Source: VBAS01 sp035318985
GTDB lineage: Bacteria; Bacteroidota; Bacteroidia; Chitinophagales; Chitinophagaceae
Length of the DNA stretch: 46,952 bases
Direction: 5' to 3'
NCBI GenBank assembly: GCA_035318985.1
Contig: DATHDP010000051.1
Coordinates: forward strand, 1 to 46,952
A program made the translations under genes and the position numbers. Under the pieces are notes generated by a model, which had not been told where the DNA came from, searched no databases, and saw only the letters and a list, made by a program, of their open reading frames with translations. Positions 24,253-32,403 of the stretch are shown in pieces; the first letter of the stretch is position 1, and each line of letters opens with the position of its first letter.

Positions 24253-25776
24253 ATGAAATTTAAAAATGTGCTTTTAATTGTGGCAATCAGCAGTGGATCT
24301 GCTCTTGCTAGTGTATGGGGTTATTCAAAATTTGCGCATAAAGACTTTGTAGCAATTCAATCAGAGACAAAGGTGCCTGCCAATTATGCAGGTTTCTTCG
24401 ATGGCAATATAGCGAATTCTCCTACCAACATAGACTTTACTCAAGCCGCTAGTACTTCTGTCCAGGCTGTTGTTCATATTAAAACAAAAATAGCAGCTCA
24501 AAAAGTTAGTAACGAACTTCCCCGTAGTAATAACCGTAGCCGCGGTGGAATTGATGATTTGTTTGATCAGTTTTTTAATTTCGGTCCTCAGATGATCCCG
24601 GAACAAAGAGCTTCCGGTAGCGGAGTATTGATCAGCGATGACGGTTATATTGTTACCAACAATCACGTTATTAGTGATCAAAATGGTGGTGTGGCCGGTG
24701 AAATAATGGTAACACTCCATAATAAGAAAACTTACAAAGCAAGACTGATCGGTAAAGATCCAAGCAGCGACATTGCAGTCTTAAAAATTGATGGAGCTGG
24801 ATTACCTTATATGGTTTATGGCAATTCTGATGAGGTAAAACTTGGACAATGGGTGCTTGCGATCGGATATCCACTTACATTGGAAACAACTGTTACAGCC
24901 GGTATCGTTAGTGCGAAAGGAAGAAGTATTGGAATTAATGAAAGACAAACAAGGGGTACCAACGTTTCCCCTGTAGAATCATTTATACAAACAGATGCTG
25001 CAGTAAACCAGGGAAACAGTGGTGGCGCATTGGTGACCACAGATGGTAAACTGGTTGGTATTAACTCGGCGATCTTAGCACCGAATGGTACTTATGCCGG
25101 TTACTCTTTCGCTATACCTGTAAACATAGCAAAGAAGATCGTTAATGATATAGTGGAGTTTGGCGATGTACAAAGAGGTTATCTCGGTATTCAATATGCC
25201 AGCAACCTTAGTGAAGATCAAATGAAGGAGCTTGGCGTTAAAGAAAATGAAGGTGTTTATGTATCAGCAGTTCCTACAGACGGTGGCGCTTATGCAGCTG
25301 GTATAAAGAAAGGCGATATCATTACTAAAGTAAATAACACTCCTGTTTCAAGCGGAATTGAAATGAGTGCACAAATAGCCAGTTTCAGACCGAACGATAA
25401 AGTACAGATGTCTTATCTGCGTAGCGGTAAAGAATACAACACTACTGTTACATTGAAAGCTAAAGTAAGTGCTGTAGAAGTAGCTAATACCGCAGGCGAT
25501 ATTATCGGCGCAGAACTTGCTAATCTGGATTCAAAGAAAGCTGATGAATACGATGTAACGGGTGGTGTAGTTGTAAAGAAGATCAGAGAAGGCGGCAAAT
25601 TAAGTGAGACAAAAATGGATGAAGGTTTTGTGATCACAAGTGTGAATGGCAGAGCAATTAAATCAATAGATGAATTGAGCAAAATTCTTAGCAGTGCAGT
25701 TGGCACGGTAAAACTTGAAGGATTTTATCCGGGATTCAGAGGAAGCTATACTTATCCACTTGACTTGACTGACTAA
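24253..25776 (+). CDS. htrA: HtrA/Deg-type periplasmic serine protease
   Basis: A 507-residue envelope protease/chaperone of the DegP/HtrA type. An N-terminal membrane/signal segment (about 5-22) exports it. The trypsin-like domain has the triad His138 (TNNHVI), Asp173 (SSDIAVLKID) and Ser256 (NQGNSGGAL). Two PDZ domains follow: the first around residues 315-405 (RGYLGIQYASNLSEDQ...GVYVSAVPTDGGAYAAGIKKGDIITKVN), and a second, more divergent one from about 420 to 500 (GGVVVKKIREGGKLSETKMDEGFVITSVNG). Length is slightly above E. coli DegP. It would degrade or refold damaged envelope proteins under stress. It is a single gene with its own terminator. No sigma-E-like element was recognised upstream. 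Confidence 0.95.
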   Translation: MKFKNVLLIVAISSGSALASVWGYSKFAHKDFVAIQSETKVPANYAGFFDGNIANSPTNIDFTQAASTSVQAVVHIKTKIAAQKVSNELPRSNNRSRGGIDDLFDQFFNFGPQMIPEQRASGSGVLISDDGYIVTNNHVISDQNGGVAGEIMVTLHNKKTYKARLIGKDPSSDIAVLKIDGAGLPYMVYGNSDEVKLGQWVLAIGYPLTLETTVTAGIVSAKGRSIGINERQTRGTNVSPVESFIQTDAAVNQGNSGGALVTTDGKLVGINSAILAPNGTYAGYSFAIPVNIAKKIVNDIVEFGDVQRGYLGIQYASNLSEDQMKELGVKENEGVYVSAVPTDGGAYAAGIKKGDIITKVNNTPVSSGIEMSAQIASFRPNDKVQMSYLRSGKEYNTTVTLKAKVSAVEVANTAGDIIGAELANLDSKKADEYDVTGGVVVKKIREGGKLSETKMDEGFVITSVNGRAIKSIDELSKILSSAVGTVKLEGFYPGFRGSYTYPLDLTD

Positions 25777-25797
25777 AACAATAAACAATAGAATCAT

Positions 25798-25828
25798 AAA
25801 CCGTCTCGTAACTGGGACGGTTTTTTAT
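25798..25828. terminator. Terminator between htrA and the amylase gene
   Basis: Arms 25798-25807 and 25814-25823 pair over 10 bp (AAACCGTC/GACGGTTT core, one G-U) around a 6-base loop and are followed by TTTTTTATTTTT. It can serve both convergent genes. Confidence 0.85.
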
Positions 25829-27108
25829 TTTTCAAAAACTAAATAGTCCCATGCTTTCATTGCCAGGCTCCTATTGTCAGTAAGATCAAAAACATCACCT
25901 GTAAAAACATTTCTGTAAATACCTGAAACGTTCTCTCCCGATATTTCAAAATGCAGGTCGTCTATTGCAGATAGATTTAAAATAACAAGAACTTCTTTCT
26001 CTCCGGTTTTACGCAGGTATGAAAATATTTTTTCATCCTCAGAGGTTAAGATCCTGTATGTCCTTACATTTTCATCAGCAGCACGCAATGCCGGGTGATC
26101 ACGATGAAGCTCCAGTAATGTTTTATAAAAATTATGCAGCCCAAAATTCCCCGTCCATTGTATCTCATCTTTTTCAAAAAATCTCAGTCGTTGTGAATTA
26201 GGTAACTCCTGCCCACTATAGATCAAAGGAATTCCATTCCATGTAGCGCAAAGAACAGCAAAAGCTTTTGCTGCATGTCCCATTCTTTCATATTCACTCC
26301 CGCTGTGTGAGTTCTCATCATGATTGGATGTAAAGAGCATCCTTATCGCATTTTTAGGAAAAGCATTTTCATAGCGTCGCAAAACTGTATCAAGACCATG
26401 AATATTGGTTTCTCTTTTCCAATAAGATTCCATTGCGTGAAGAAATTCCCAGGTATAACTTGCATCAAACGCTTCATGATAATTAGCTTCTTCTGTTTCT
26501 GCCAACCAAAATAATTTCTTTTCATTATCAAGTTCCGTTCTGGCATACTCCCAAAAATCCAGCGGCACCAGGTGTGCCATATCACAACGGAAACCATCGA
26601 TATCAAAACTCTTTACCCAAAACTTCATGGCATTCACCATTGCAAGCCATAATTCCTTACTCTCATAATTTAAATGAATAACATCTTCCCAATCAGGATA
26701 GGGTGGACGAAAACCGCCATATTCATTTTTTGAAAAAAAATCCGGATGAGTTTGTGTCCATACATGATCCCACGATGTGTGATTTGCCACCCAATCAATG
26801 ATCACTTTCATATTATAGCGATGCGCCTCTTCAACTAATGATTTAAAATCTTCCAGCACGCCATATTCAGGATTTAAAGAAATATAATCGCTAATAGAAT
26901 AATAACTTCCAAGTATTCCTTTACGGTGTAATTTACCAATAGGCTGCAATGGCATGAACCAAAGCGTCTCCACTCCCATATCTTTCAGCCGGGGTAAATG
27001 TTCAGCAAATGCATTTAACGTTCCTTCATGACTATACTGGCGAATATTGACCTCATAAATATTAGTATGATGTGCCCATGCTACCGGGGTGAAAGAGTTT
27101 TTCATCAT
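25825..27108 (-). CDS. GH13 alpha-amylase family protein, cytoplasmic
   Basis: A 427-residue glycoside hydrolase family 13 enzyme without a signal peptide, so probably acting on intracellular alpha-glucans such as glycogen or maltodextrin. The (beta/alpha)8 barrel signatures are intact: VIIDWVANH (103-111, region I), the nucleophile Asp176 in DGFRCDMAH, the acid/base Glu204 in WLAETEE, and the transition-state stabiliser Asp264 in TSNHDEN. A small C-terminal beta domain ends the protein. The size is small for GH13 (many have 450-650), with no starch-binding module. Specificity (amylase, oligo-1,6-glucosidase or transferase) cannot be settled. It is convergent with htrA and divergent from the cupin gene. 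Confidence 0.9.
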   Translation of the reverse strand: MMKNSFTPVAWAHHTNIYEVNIRQYSHEGTLNAFAEHLPRLKDMGVETLWFMPLQPIGKLHRKGILGSYYSISDYISLNPEYGVLEDFKSLVEEAHRYNMKVIIDWVANHTSWDHVWTQTHPDFFSKNEYGGFRPPYPDWEDVIHLNYESKELWLAMVNAMKFWVKSFDIDGFRCDMAHLVPLDFWEYARTELDNEKKLFWLAETEEANYHEAFDASYTWEFLHAMESYWKRETNIHGLDTVLRRYENAFPKNAIRMLFTSNHDENSHSGSEYERMGHAAKAFAVLCATWNGIPLIYSGQELPNSQRLRFFEKDEIQWTGNFGLHNFYKTLLELHRDHPALRAADENVRTYRILTSEDEKIFSYLRKTGEKEVLVILNLSAIDDLHFEISGENVSGIYRNVFTGDVFDLTDNRSLAMKAWDYLVFEK

Positions 27109-27219
27109 TGATCTTAAGTTAGATTGCTTGTGAAAATATGAAGTTCGGTAACGATAACCAAAGTGAGTATATTTATGCGACCGATCATTATTTAAATATT
27201 AAATCATTCATTATTGCTC

Positions 27220-27579
27220 ATGGTAAACAAATTAAATTGGGAAACTGTTCCAACAGAAGATGTGAATCCCTCCATGGCCCGAAAAATTATTTCCGGTGAA
27301 AAGTTGATGATCGCCAAAATGAAATTTAAAGATGGCTTTGTGGTGCCACTTCATCATCATGTACATGAACAGGTGACCCAGCTTGTGTCAGGAAAAATGC
27401 GTTTTTGGTTTGGAGAAAATAAAGAACAAACAATGGATCTTTATCCGGGCGATGTTGTTGTCATTCCATCAAACCTTCCGCATGAAGCACTGATGATCGG
27501 TGATGTGGAAGAAATAGATACATGGGCACCGCCCCGCCAGGATTGGTTAGATAAAACTGATGATTATTTAAGAAAATAG
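27220..27579 (+). CDS. Small cupin-domain protein
   Basis: A 119-residue single-cupin protein. The frame can be extended six bases to a TTG at 27214, but the ATG at 27220 (MVNKLNW) is preferred. Cupin motif 1 is seen as PLHHHVHEQVTQLVSGKMRFWFG and motif 2 as PGDVVVIPSNLPHEAL. The histidines and glutamate (H-H-x-H-E and the later H) form a plausible metal site. Single-cupin proteins of this size include isomerases, dioxygenase relatives and sensors, and nothing here separates them. It is followed after 4 bases by an SDR gene, so the two are likely translated from one message and may act on the same small molecule. Confidence 0.88.
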   Translation: MVNKLNWETVPTEDVNPSMARKIISGEKLMIAKMKFKDGFVVPLHHHVHEQVTQLVSGKMRFWFGENKEQTMDLYPGDVVVIPSNLPHEALMIGDVEEIDTWAPPRQDWLDKTDDYLRK

Positions 27580-27583
27580 AAAT

Positions 27584-28348
27584 ATGGAACTCGGATTAAA
27601 AAATAAAACGGCCTTCGTTGCTGCCTCAAGCCAGGGACTTGGAAAAGCTGTTGCAATTGAACTTGCAAAAGAAGGAGCTAAACTTATTATAAATGGCCGT
27701 AATAAAGAAAATCTTGAAAACACAAAACTCGAGATTGAAAAAATAAGTGGCAGTGAGGTGCTGGCTCTTGCCGGAGATCTATCGAACCATGATGAAAGGG
27801 AACAGATCATTAAAGATTCGTTACAAGTTTATGGTCGTGTAGATATTTTAATTACCAATACCGGTGGTCCTCCTTCCGGAAAGTTTGAAGATTTTAAACA
27901 AGAGGATTGGGATAAAACATATCAAAGCCTGCTTCTAAGTGTTATTGGATTGATCAAAGGATTTTTACCCGGCATGAAACAACAACGCTGGGGACGGATC
28001 ATTGCTATTACATCGCAGGCGGTAAAACAACCGGTTAATAACCTTGTGCTATCAAATTCGGTAAGAGCTTCCGTTGCCGGCTTAATGAAAACACTTTCTA
28101 ATGAAATGGGTATTCATAATATTACTGTCAACAATGTAATGCCCGGTTATACAGAAACAGATAGATTAAAAAAATTAGTTGAGAAGAATTCATCATTTGC
28201 CAATGCAAAAAATGAAATACCATTGGGGCGTTTCGGAACACCAGAAGAATTTGCAGCAGCCGTTACATTTTTAGCAAGCGAAAGAGCTGGTTATATCACA
28301 GGTGTTTCCCTGGCAGTTGATGGAGGATGGATCAAAAATATTCTTTAA
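27584..28348 (+). CDS. Atypical short-chain dehydrogenase/reductase
   Basis: A 254-residue Rossmann protein of the SDR superfamily, annotated by most pipelines as 3-oxoacyl-ACP reductase-like. Conserved SDR landmarks are NTGG (92-95, the NNAG position), S144 (ITSQ) and the C-terminal VSLAVDGGWIKNIL. Two features depart from the classical family. The dinucleotide loop reads AASSQGLG (13-20) where TGxxxGxG is expected, so the T and first G are alanines. The YxxxK active site is replaced by S157-N-S-V-R161. A group of bacterial BKR-like SDRs is known to lack the full tetrad. Thus it may use different chemistry or be a non-catalytic binding protein. It is coupled to the upstream cupin gene (4-base gap). 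Confidence 0.88.
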   Translation: MELGLKNKTAFVAASSQGLGKAVAIELAKEGAKLIINGRNKENLENTKLEIEKISGSEVLALAGDLSNHDEREQIIKDSLQVYGRVDILITNTGGPPSGKFEDFKQEDWDKTYQSLLLSVIGLIKGFLPGMKQQRWGRIIAITSQAVKQPVNNLVLSNSVRASVAGLMKTLSNEMGIHNITVNNVMPGYTETDRLKKLVEKNSSFANAKNEIPLGRFGTPEEFAAAVTFLASERAGYITGVSLAVDGGWIKNIL

Positions 28349-28380
28349 GTTACCCATTTGATTCTTTTGTAATTTAGTAT

Positions 28381-28902
28381 ATGCTGCGGAAAATACTGAT
28401 AGCTTGTATAATTCTCTCTCTCGGGTGTAAGAAGAATGAAAATTTAAATTTTGTATACAATGTTCCGACAGAATTTGAACCTTATGTAAAACAATTCATC
28501 GCAGAAGCTAAGACAAGAGGTGAAAGTATCAGCATCGATAACCTGATAATAAAATATGACTCTACTTTGTCATTACAATACTGCGCTACTTCAAATGTAA
28601 CTTCTAAGCAAAATGATATACAAAGGATCATTTTATTTAATACACATAAATGCTGGCAGAACACTGCCCAACTTGAGTGCCTTATTTTTCACGAATTGGG
28701 ACATTGTATACTTGGAAGAGAGCATGATTCGAGCCTGATGCCAAAAGGAGACGCCAAAACAATTATGTATCCTGATGACATCGCTTTGTACTCTCCGTGT
28801 GTATACAATATCGGTAGCACTTGTGATTTCCGGTATAAAAGGCCTTATTACATTGATGAGCTATTCAATACTAACACACCTGTGCCGGATTGGGCAAAGT
28901 AA
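28381..28902 (+). CDS. Putative zinc metalloprotease-like lipoprotein
   Basis: A 173-residue protein with a lipoprotein signal ending LSLGC (Cys16), so it is expected to be membrane-tethered outside the cytoplasm. The core holds a zinc-binding HExxH helix, H104-E-L-G-H108, extended to HELGHCILGREH with a third histidine at 115, followed by a methionine turn-like IMYP at 128-131. Metzincins have HExxHxxGxxH; here the spacing is one residue longer. Seven cysteines beyond the lipobox suggest disulfides. I do not recognise a characterised family, though HELGH-containing small lipoproteins are common in Bacteroidota. Proteolytic activity is an inference. It follows the SDR gene by 32 bases. Confidence 0.82.
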   Translation: MLRKILIACIILSLGCKKNENLNFVYNVPTEFEPYVKQFIAEAKTRGESISIDNLIIKYDSTLSLQYCATSNVTSKQNDIQRIILFNTHKCWQNTAQLECLIFHELGHCILGREHDSSLMPKGDAKTIMYPDDIALYSPCVYNIGSTCDFRYKRPYYIDELFNTNTPVPDWAK

Positions 28903-28934
28903 AACTTCGTCTTTAGTAAATTCAATTAAATATT

Positions 28935-29112
28935 AGATTGCTTCGGCCTGCATTGTCTAAATTGATGCAATTTAAAAAAACGGCCTCGCAATGACGAGAC
29001 TCCAAAAGAATAAGAAAAACTTTAAAACCCATAGGATTCGTCATTGCGAGGCTTGCCGATAGAAAAGTAGAATTTTTGGATTGTCAACGGCAAGCCGAAG
29101 CAAACTAAAAAA
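28935..29112. repeat. Palindromic element, copy 1 (178 bp)
   Basis: The element starts AGATTGCTTCGGC and ends GCCGAAGCAAACTAAAAAA, giving a 10 bp outer inverted repeat (28938-28947 / 29094-29103). An inner perfect 15 bp inverted repeat, GCCTCGCAATGACGA (28983-28997) with TCGTCATTGCGAGGC (29038-29052), encloses 40 bases. A third pair, GGCTTGCCG (29050-29058) / CGGCAAGCC (29088-29096), lies between. No ORF is inside. The CGTCATTGCGAGG motif is widespread in bacterial intergenic repeats. Confidence 0.85.
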
Positions 29113-29129
29113 GACATTCCCACATTGCT

Positions 29130-29187
29130 GAATAGCGAACAGAAAGTACAAGGGAGTGACACAACGATGTCGATAGTAACAATGCAG
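29130..29187. repeat. Second dispersed repeat, copy A
   Basis: The 58 bases contain GAATAG, GTACAAG, GAGTGAC, CAACGA, GATAGTA and AATGCAG in the same order as a 62-base stretch at 37191-37252, with small differences in spacing. No internal symmetry was found. It abuts the palindromic element. Confidence 0.6.
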
Positions 29188-29216
29188 ATCGCTTAATAAA
29201 TATTTCTCAGGAAAAT

Positions 29217-30308
29217 TTATTGATACTGTATATAAACAGGCTGTGGTTTCAAATTCAAAATTTCCTTGTGAGTAAGTAATCGGCCATTGCCCTTTGTATC
29301 ATTTTTATAAAAAAGTTTGAATCCTGTAAATTCAACAGGCTCTTTATAAATAAACTGTTTGTAAGTATTGATCTTCTTCGCCGGGAACCCCCATCCATCC
29401 ATATGCATTACAACCTGCACCTCGGGCATTGTTTTAATGCTTTTGTAATTTTTCACCATGCCCTGTGTAAAACGATGCACCACCAAAACTTTTGGGGGCA
29501 GGTTATTATCTTTTACGAGTTTTTGTAAGTATGCACTCACATAATTAACATCAGCGGCATCAAAGCTGCCAACCACTGAACCGGGTTTTTGTCCACCTTT
29601 CATAGAAAATTCCGGATCGATCCCGAGATGTACATTCGGTAACTTAAGATATTTTTCAAGCTGCGGAACTTCTTCTTCTAATGTGCTTAATGCAACTTGT
29701 ATATCAAGAAAAACAATGGCATTGATCTTCTCCGCCATTTTCAACACTGAATCAATTTGAGAAAAAGGCATACGAAGCCTGTATTTATTTCCTTTTCCGG
29801 GGAGCATCTGCGCAGTTACAGCGATATAGTGAAGTGCCGGTTGCACTTGCATAAAAGTATCAGCTTCTTCCCAGGCCTTTGCTTCCTTCTGCAGTTTATC
29901 CAACACTTCTTGCTTAGGTAGTTCGCCTAAGATGCCCATATTCTTTGAATACAGGTTACCATAAAAAGCAATAATTCTTTTATAAGGAAGAATGGCGCCA
30001 GGCAATGGTTCAGATTCTTTCATTTTCCATTTGCCGGAAGAATCACCATTAATGATATGACCCATTTTCTCTTTATAAGATAATGTCGGCTCGAATCGCT
30101 TAGGCGCTATTTCGGCTTCGCTAGTATCCGTTTTGTTTGGAACAATAGCTGTACTTACCGATGATTTTTTGAGAAAAGGATAATAGGAAAAGATCAAAAC
30201 CAAAAAAAGGATTGCAATTGCAGCAAACAGAATTTTCTGAACTATTGTCTTTGACCTTGTTTGTGAAGGCGGTACGGCTTCCTGTTTCATAGAGTATTTG
30301 AATTCCAA
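29217..30308 (-). CDS. Membrane-anchored protein of unknown function
   Basis: A 363-residue protein with a cytoplasmic N-terminus, one membrane helix (about 27-46) and a large external domain. The domain shows alternating strands and helices: KRIIAFYGNLYSKNMGILGEL, ALHYIAVTAQ, AIVFLDIQVALSTLEEEVPQLEKYL, NVHLGIDPEFSM, KVLVVHRFTQGMV, and VQVVMHMDGWGFP. This is the rhythm of a TIM barrel, and acidic or histidine residues at strand ends (LDIQ, GIDPEF, VHRF, MHMDG) could form an active site. I do not recognise a named family. A glycan- or wall-polymer-acting hydrolase is possible but unproven. An in-frame ATG at 30290 is an alternative start. It lies 91 bases downstream of the Kai operon on the same strand. 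Confidence 0.7.
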   Translation of the reverse strand: MEFKYSMKQEAVPPSQTRSKTIVQKILFAAIAILFLVLIFSYYPFLKKSSVSTAIVPNKTDTSEAEIAPKRFEPTLSYKEKMGHIINGDSSGKWKMKESEPLPGAILPYKRIIAFYGNLYSKNMGILGELPKQEVLDKLQKEAKAWEEADTFMQVQPALHYIAVTAQMLPGKGNKYRLRMPFSQIDSVLKMAEKINAIVFLDIQVALSTLEEEVPQLEKYLKLPNVHLGIDPEFSMKGGQKPGSVVGSFDAADVNYVSAYLQKLVKDNNLPPKVLVVHRFTQGMVKNYKSIKTMPEVQVVMHMDGWGFPAKKINTYKQFIYKEPVEFTGFKLFYKNDTKGNGRLLTHKEILNLKPQPVYIQYQ

Positions 30309-30399
30309 AAATTAAACCAGAAATATTTCAATCTAAAATAACGAAAGTAACATAAAAATATTGCAGACAGTCTTTTACATATGTGAGATTTTTCAGTTT

Positions 30400-32076
30400 C
30401 TACATCGAAGTTGACTCAACTTTAGTTGCAAGTGGCAATGAAAAAGAGAACACAGAACCTTCATTCAATTTACTTTTTACATTTATTTCTCCATTGTGTT
30501 CTTTTATGATCTCTGATGAAATATAAAGTCCCATGCCAAGACCCGGCATAGTTGATTCATGATCGTTTGCCCTGTAAAATCTTTCAAAAACCAGTTCCTG
30601 GTCAGAATTGACCATACCTATCCCAAAATCTATCACCGATACGACCGCTGACTCTTTATTTTTTTCAGCACGAATGACGATCTCCTTTATATGGGGAGAA
30701 TATTTAACTGCATTGTTTATTAAATTCATTAACACCTGTTCTATCCGTTCATCATTTCCATAGACCATGATATCTTCCTGCAATTCCTTTTTTATTTTAT
30801 ATGCCGGGTACATATAGGTACAATTCTCAACAATTAGAGATACAAGTTCCGTTAGATTAAATTCATGTTTTTGAAATTTAAATTTACCGGCTTTTATCTT
30901 ACTTGCATCCAGTAGTTCATCTATCAAATGTTGGAGTTTGTTTATGGAAGAAGTTGCTTTTGTAACATATATCTTAGCCGCTTCAGATAAGTTATCCTGG
31001 AATTCCATTAATTGAATATATCCTTTCAGGCTTGTTAACGGAGTTTTTAACTCATGACTAGCTACGCCGATAAACTCATCTTTTTTCTCCAGCTCTTTTT
31101 TCTGATCATCTACATCGATATTTGTTCCAATCCATGCAGTTATATTTCCATGTTTATCTTTAAATGGTATAGCTTGTGAATAATGCCATCGATAAGCTCC
31201 GTCAGTTGTTCTTTTAAGCCGGAATTCGCCTTCATATTTTCTCTTTTCCTTTAAGGCTGTTTGCCACTCTGTAATATTTCTTTCCAGGTCATCTTTATGT
31301 ATCAACTCATCTCGTTTTGTTTTTGATTCCTCAACATCAAAACCTGTGTATTCAACCCATCGGCAGTTAACATAATCAAGTTTTCCCTCAATATCAGAAG
31401 TCCATATTATCACAGGTATATTATCAGCTAAAAATTTGAAATATTCACGGCTTACCAGCAGGTCTTTTGTTCTTTCCTCAACAATATTCTCCAGCTCTTC
31501 GTTCATTTTGTAAGCTGCTAACTTTGCTTCTTCCAATTGCTGATTTTTTAATTGCAATTGCTTTTCGTTTTCCTTTTGAATAGTAAGATCAGTAAGAATA
31601 ATGCTTAACGCTATTCCTTCATCCAGCTCCAGGGATGTAACAGATAGTAAAAAAGGTACCGGCATTTCATTCTTGTTCTTTAAAAATATTTCTCCTTTGC
31701 TATCAGTCTCCCATCCTTGTTCTATTATATTTTTAAACCTGCTCTTGCTCTGATCGGGAATAAAATCCATAATTGGCAAGCCAATAACCCTTGCCAATGG
31801 CATATTTATCATATCTGCAAACTGCGAGTTACAATATAAAATAATTCCCTTGTTGTTAAGCGTAACTGCCCCTTCTTTCATTTTTTCAATGAACACCCGA
31901 TAAGTATGATCAGCGCTTTTTAATGTATATAATTGAGGGCCATCTTCCGTTTCCACCACCAATGCATCTATCTGCCCTGTACGAATAGCATGGATCGTTT
32001 CATTGGCTTCTTTAAGTTGGAAACTTAGATCTTCCAATTCCTCCAAAAGTTCTTCGTAAGTTTTTGTTTCTTTCAT
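30400..32076 (-). CDS. PAS-PAS sensor histidine kinase of the Kai operon
   Basis: A 558-residue soluble histidine kinase with no membrane helix. An N-terminal helix leads into TGQIDALVVETEDGPQLYTLKSADHTYRVFIEKMKEGAVTL, a segment typical of kinases found beside kaiC/kaiB in other bacteria. The first PAS domain covers about 58-165, then a coiled coil about 165-210, and a second PAS about 210-325 ending with a PAC motif (YRWHYSQAIPF, AWIGTNID). The HisKA domain has His341 in ASHELKTPLT. The HATPase domain has NLINNAVKYS (N box), DFGIG (483-487) and GLGMG (512-516). No receiver domain or KaiB-like domain is fused, unlike cyanobacterial SasA. Its ATG follows the TAA of the second kaiB with no gap. 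It is the likely output or input kinase of the Kai module. Confidence 0.95.
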   Translation of the reverse strand: MKETKTYEELLEELEDLSFQLKEANETIHAIRTGQIDALVVETEDGPQLYTLKSADHTYRVFIEKMKEGAVTLNNKGIILYCNSQFADMINMPLARVIGLPIMDFIPDQSKSRFKNIIEQGWETDSKGEIFLKNKNEMPVPFLLSVTSLELDEGIALSIILTDLTIQKENEKQLQLKNQQLEEAKLAAYKMNEELENIVEERTKDLLVSREYFKFLADNIPVIIWTSDIEGKLDYVNCRWVEYTGFDVEESKTKRDELIHKDDLERNITEWQTALKEKRKYEGEFRLKRTTDGAYRWHYSQAIPFKDKHGNITAWIGTNIDVDDQKKELEKKDEFIGVASHELKTPLTSLKGYIQLMEFQDNLSEAAKIYVTKATSSINKLQHLIDELLDASKIKAGKFKFQKHEFNLTELVSLIVENCTYMYPAYKIKKELQEDIMVYGNDERIEQVLMNLINNAVKYSPHIKEIVIRAEKNKESAVVSVIDFGIGMVNSDQELVFERFYRANDHESTMPGLGMGLYISSEIIKEHNGEINVKSKLNEGSVFSFSLPLATKVESTSM

Positions 32077-32403
32077 TTATAAACCGCCATTTGATACTCC
32101 AATACTTTTAAGTACCCTCTCCATATCAGACATATCTCCGATCAATCGCTTCTCGGGCAAGGGATGCTTTTTTATAAGCAAAGGCAATGCAATAATGTTC
32201 TCTTGTTTCGCAACAGATGGTTGCTGATGCACATCAATTATTTCCAATTCGTAATTATCATTAAAATGTTCTTCGCATAATTCTCTTGTGTTTGCAATAG
32301 CCCGAAGAGAATTGGGAGAAGCCCCTGTCACATACAAACGGAAAACATAAGGATCATCATTGCTTTTGCTCTTACCATTTCCATTTACTGAGTTTTGCTT
32401 CAT
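32077..32403 (-). CDS. kaiB: KaiB-like protein 2 (divergent)
   Basis: A 108-residue KaiB-domain protein with a polar 17-residue N-terminal extension (NSVNGNGKSKSNDD). The domain keeps the thioredoxin-like opening YVFRLYVTGASPNSLRAIANTRELCEEHF and the C-terminal block ALPLLIKKHPLPEKRLIGDMSDMERVLKSIG, with the prolines of the fold-switch region. It differs from the neighbouring KaiB at TPTLVR (here LPLLIK) and at RKIIGDLS (here KRLIGDMS). Its ATG overlaps the stop of the first kaiB (ATGA, 32400-32403), and its own stop abuts the kinase ATG. In the Kai clock KaiB binds the CI ring of KaiC after a fold switch; whether this copy does so or links to the kinase is open. Confidence 0.93.
   Translation of the reverse strand: MKQNSVNGNGKSKSNDDPYVFRLYVTGASPNSLRAIANTRELCEEHFNDNYELEIIDVHQQPSVAKQENIIALPLLIKKHPLPEKRLIGDMSDMERVLKSIGVSNGGL

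Larger units (their letters stand above)
28903..29216. other. Noncoding, repeat-filled 314-bp gap
   Basis: No credible ORF lies here. The stretch is made almost entirely of two repeat elements described separately: a palindromic element at 28935-29112 and a second dispersed repeat at 29130-29187. Short AT-rich DNA flanks them. Confidence 0.8.
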
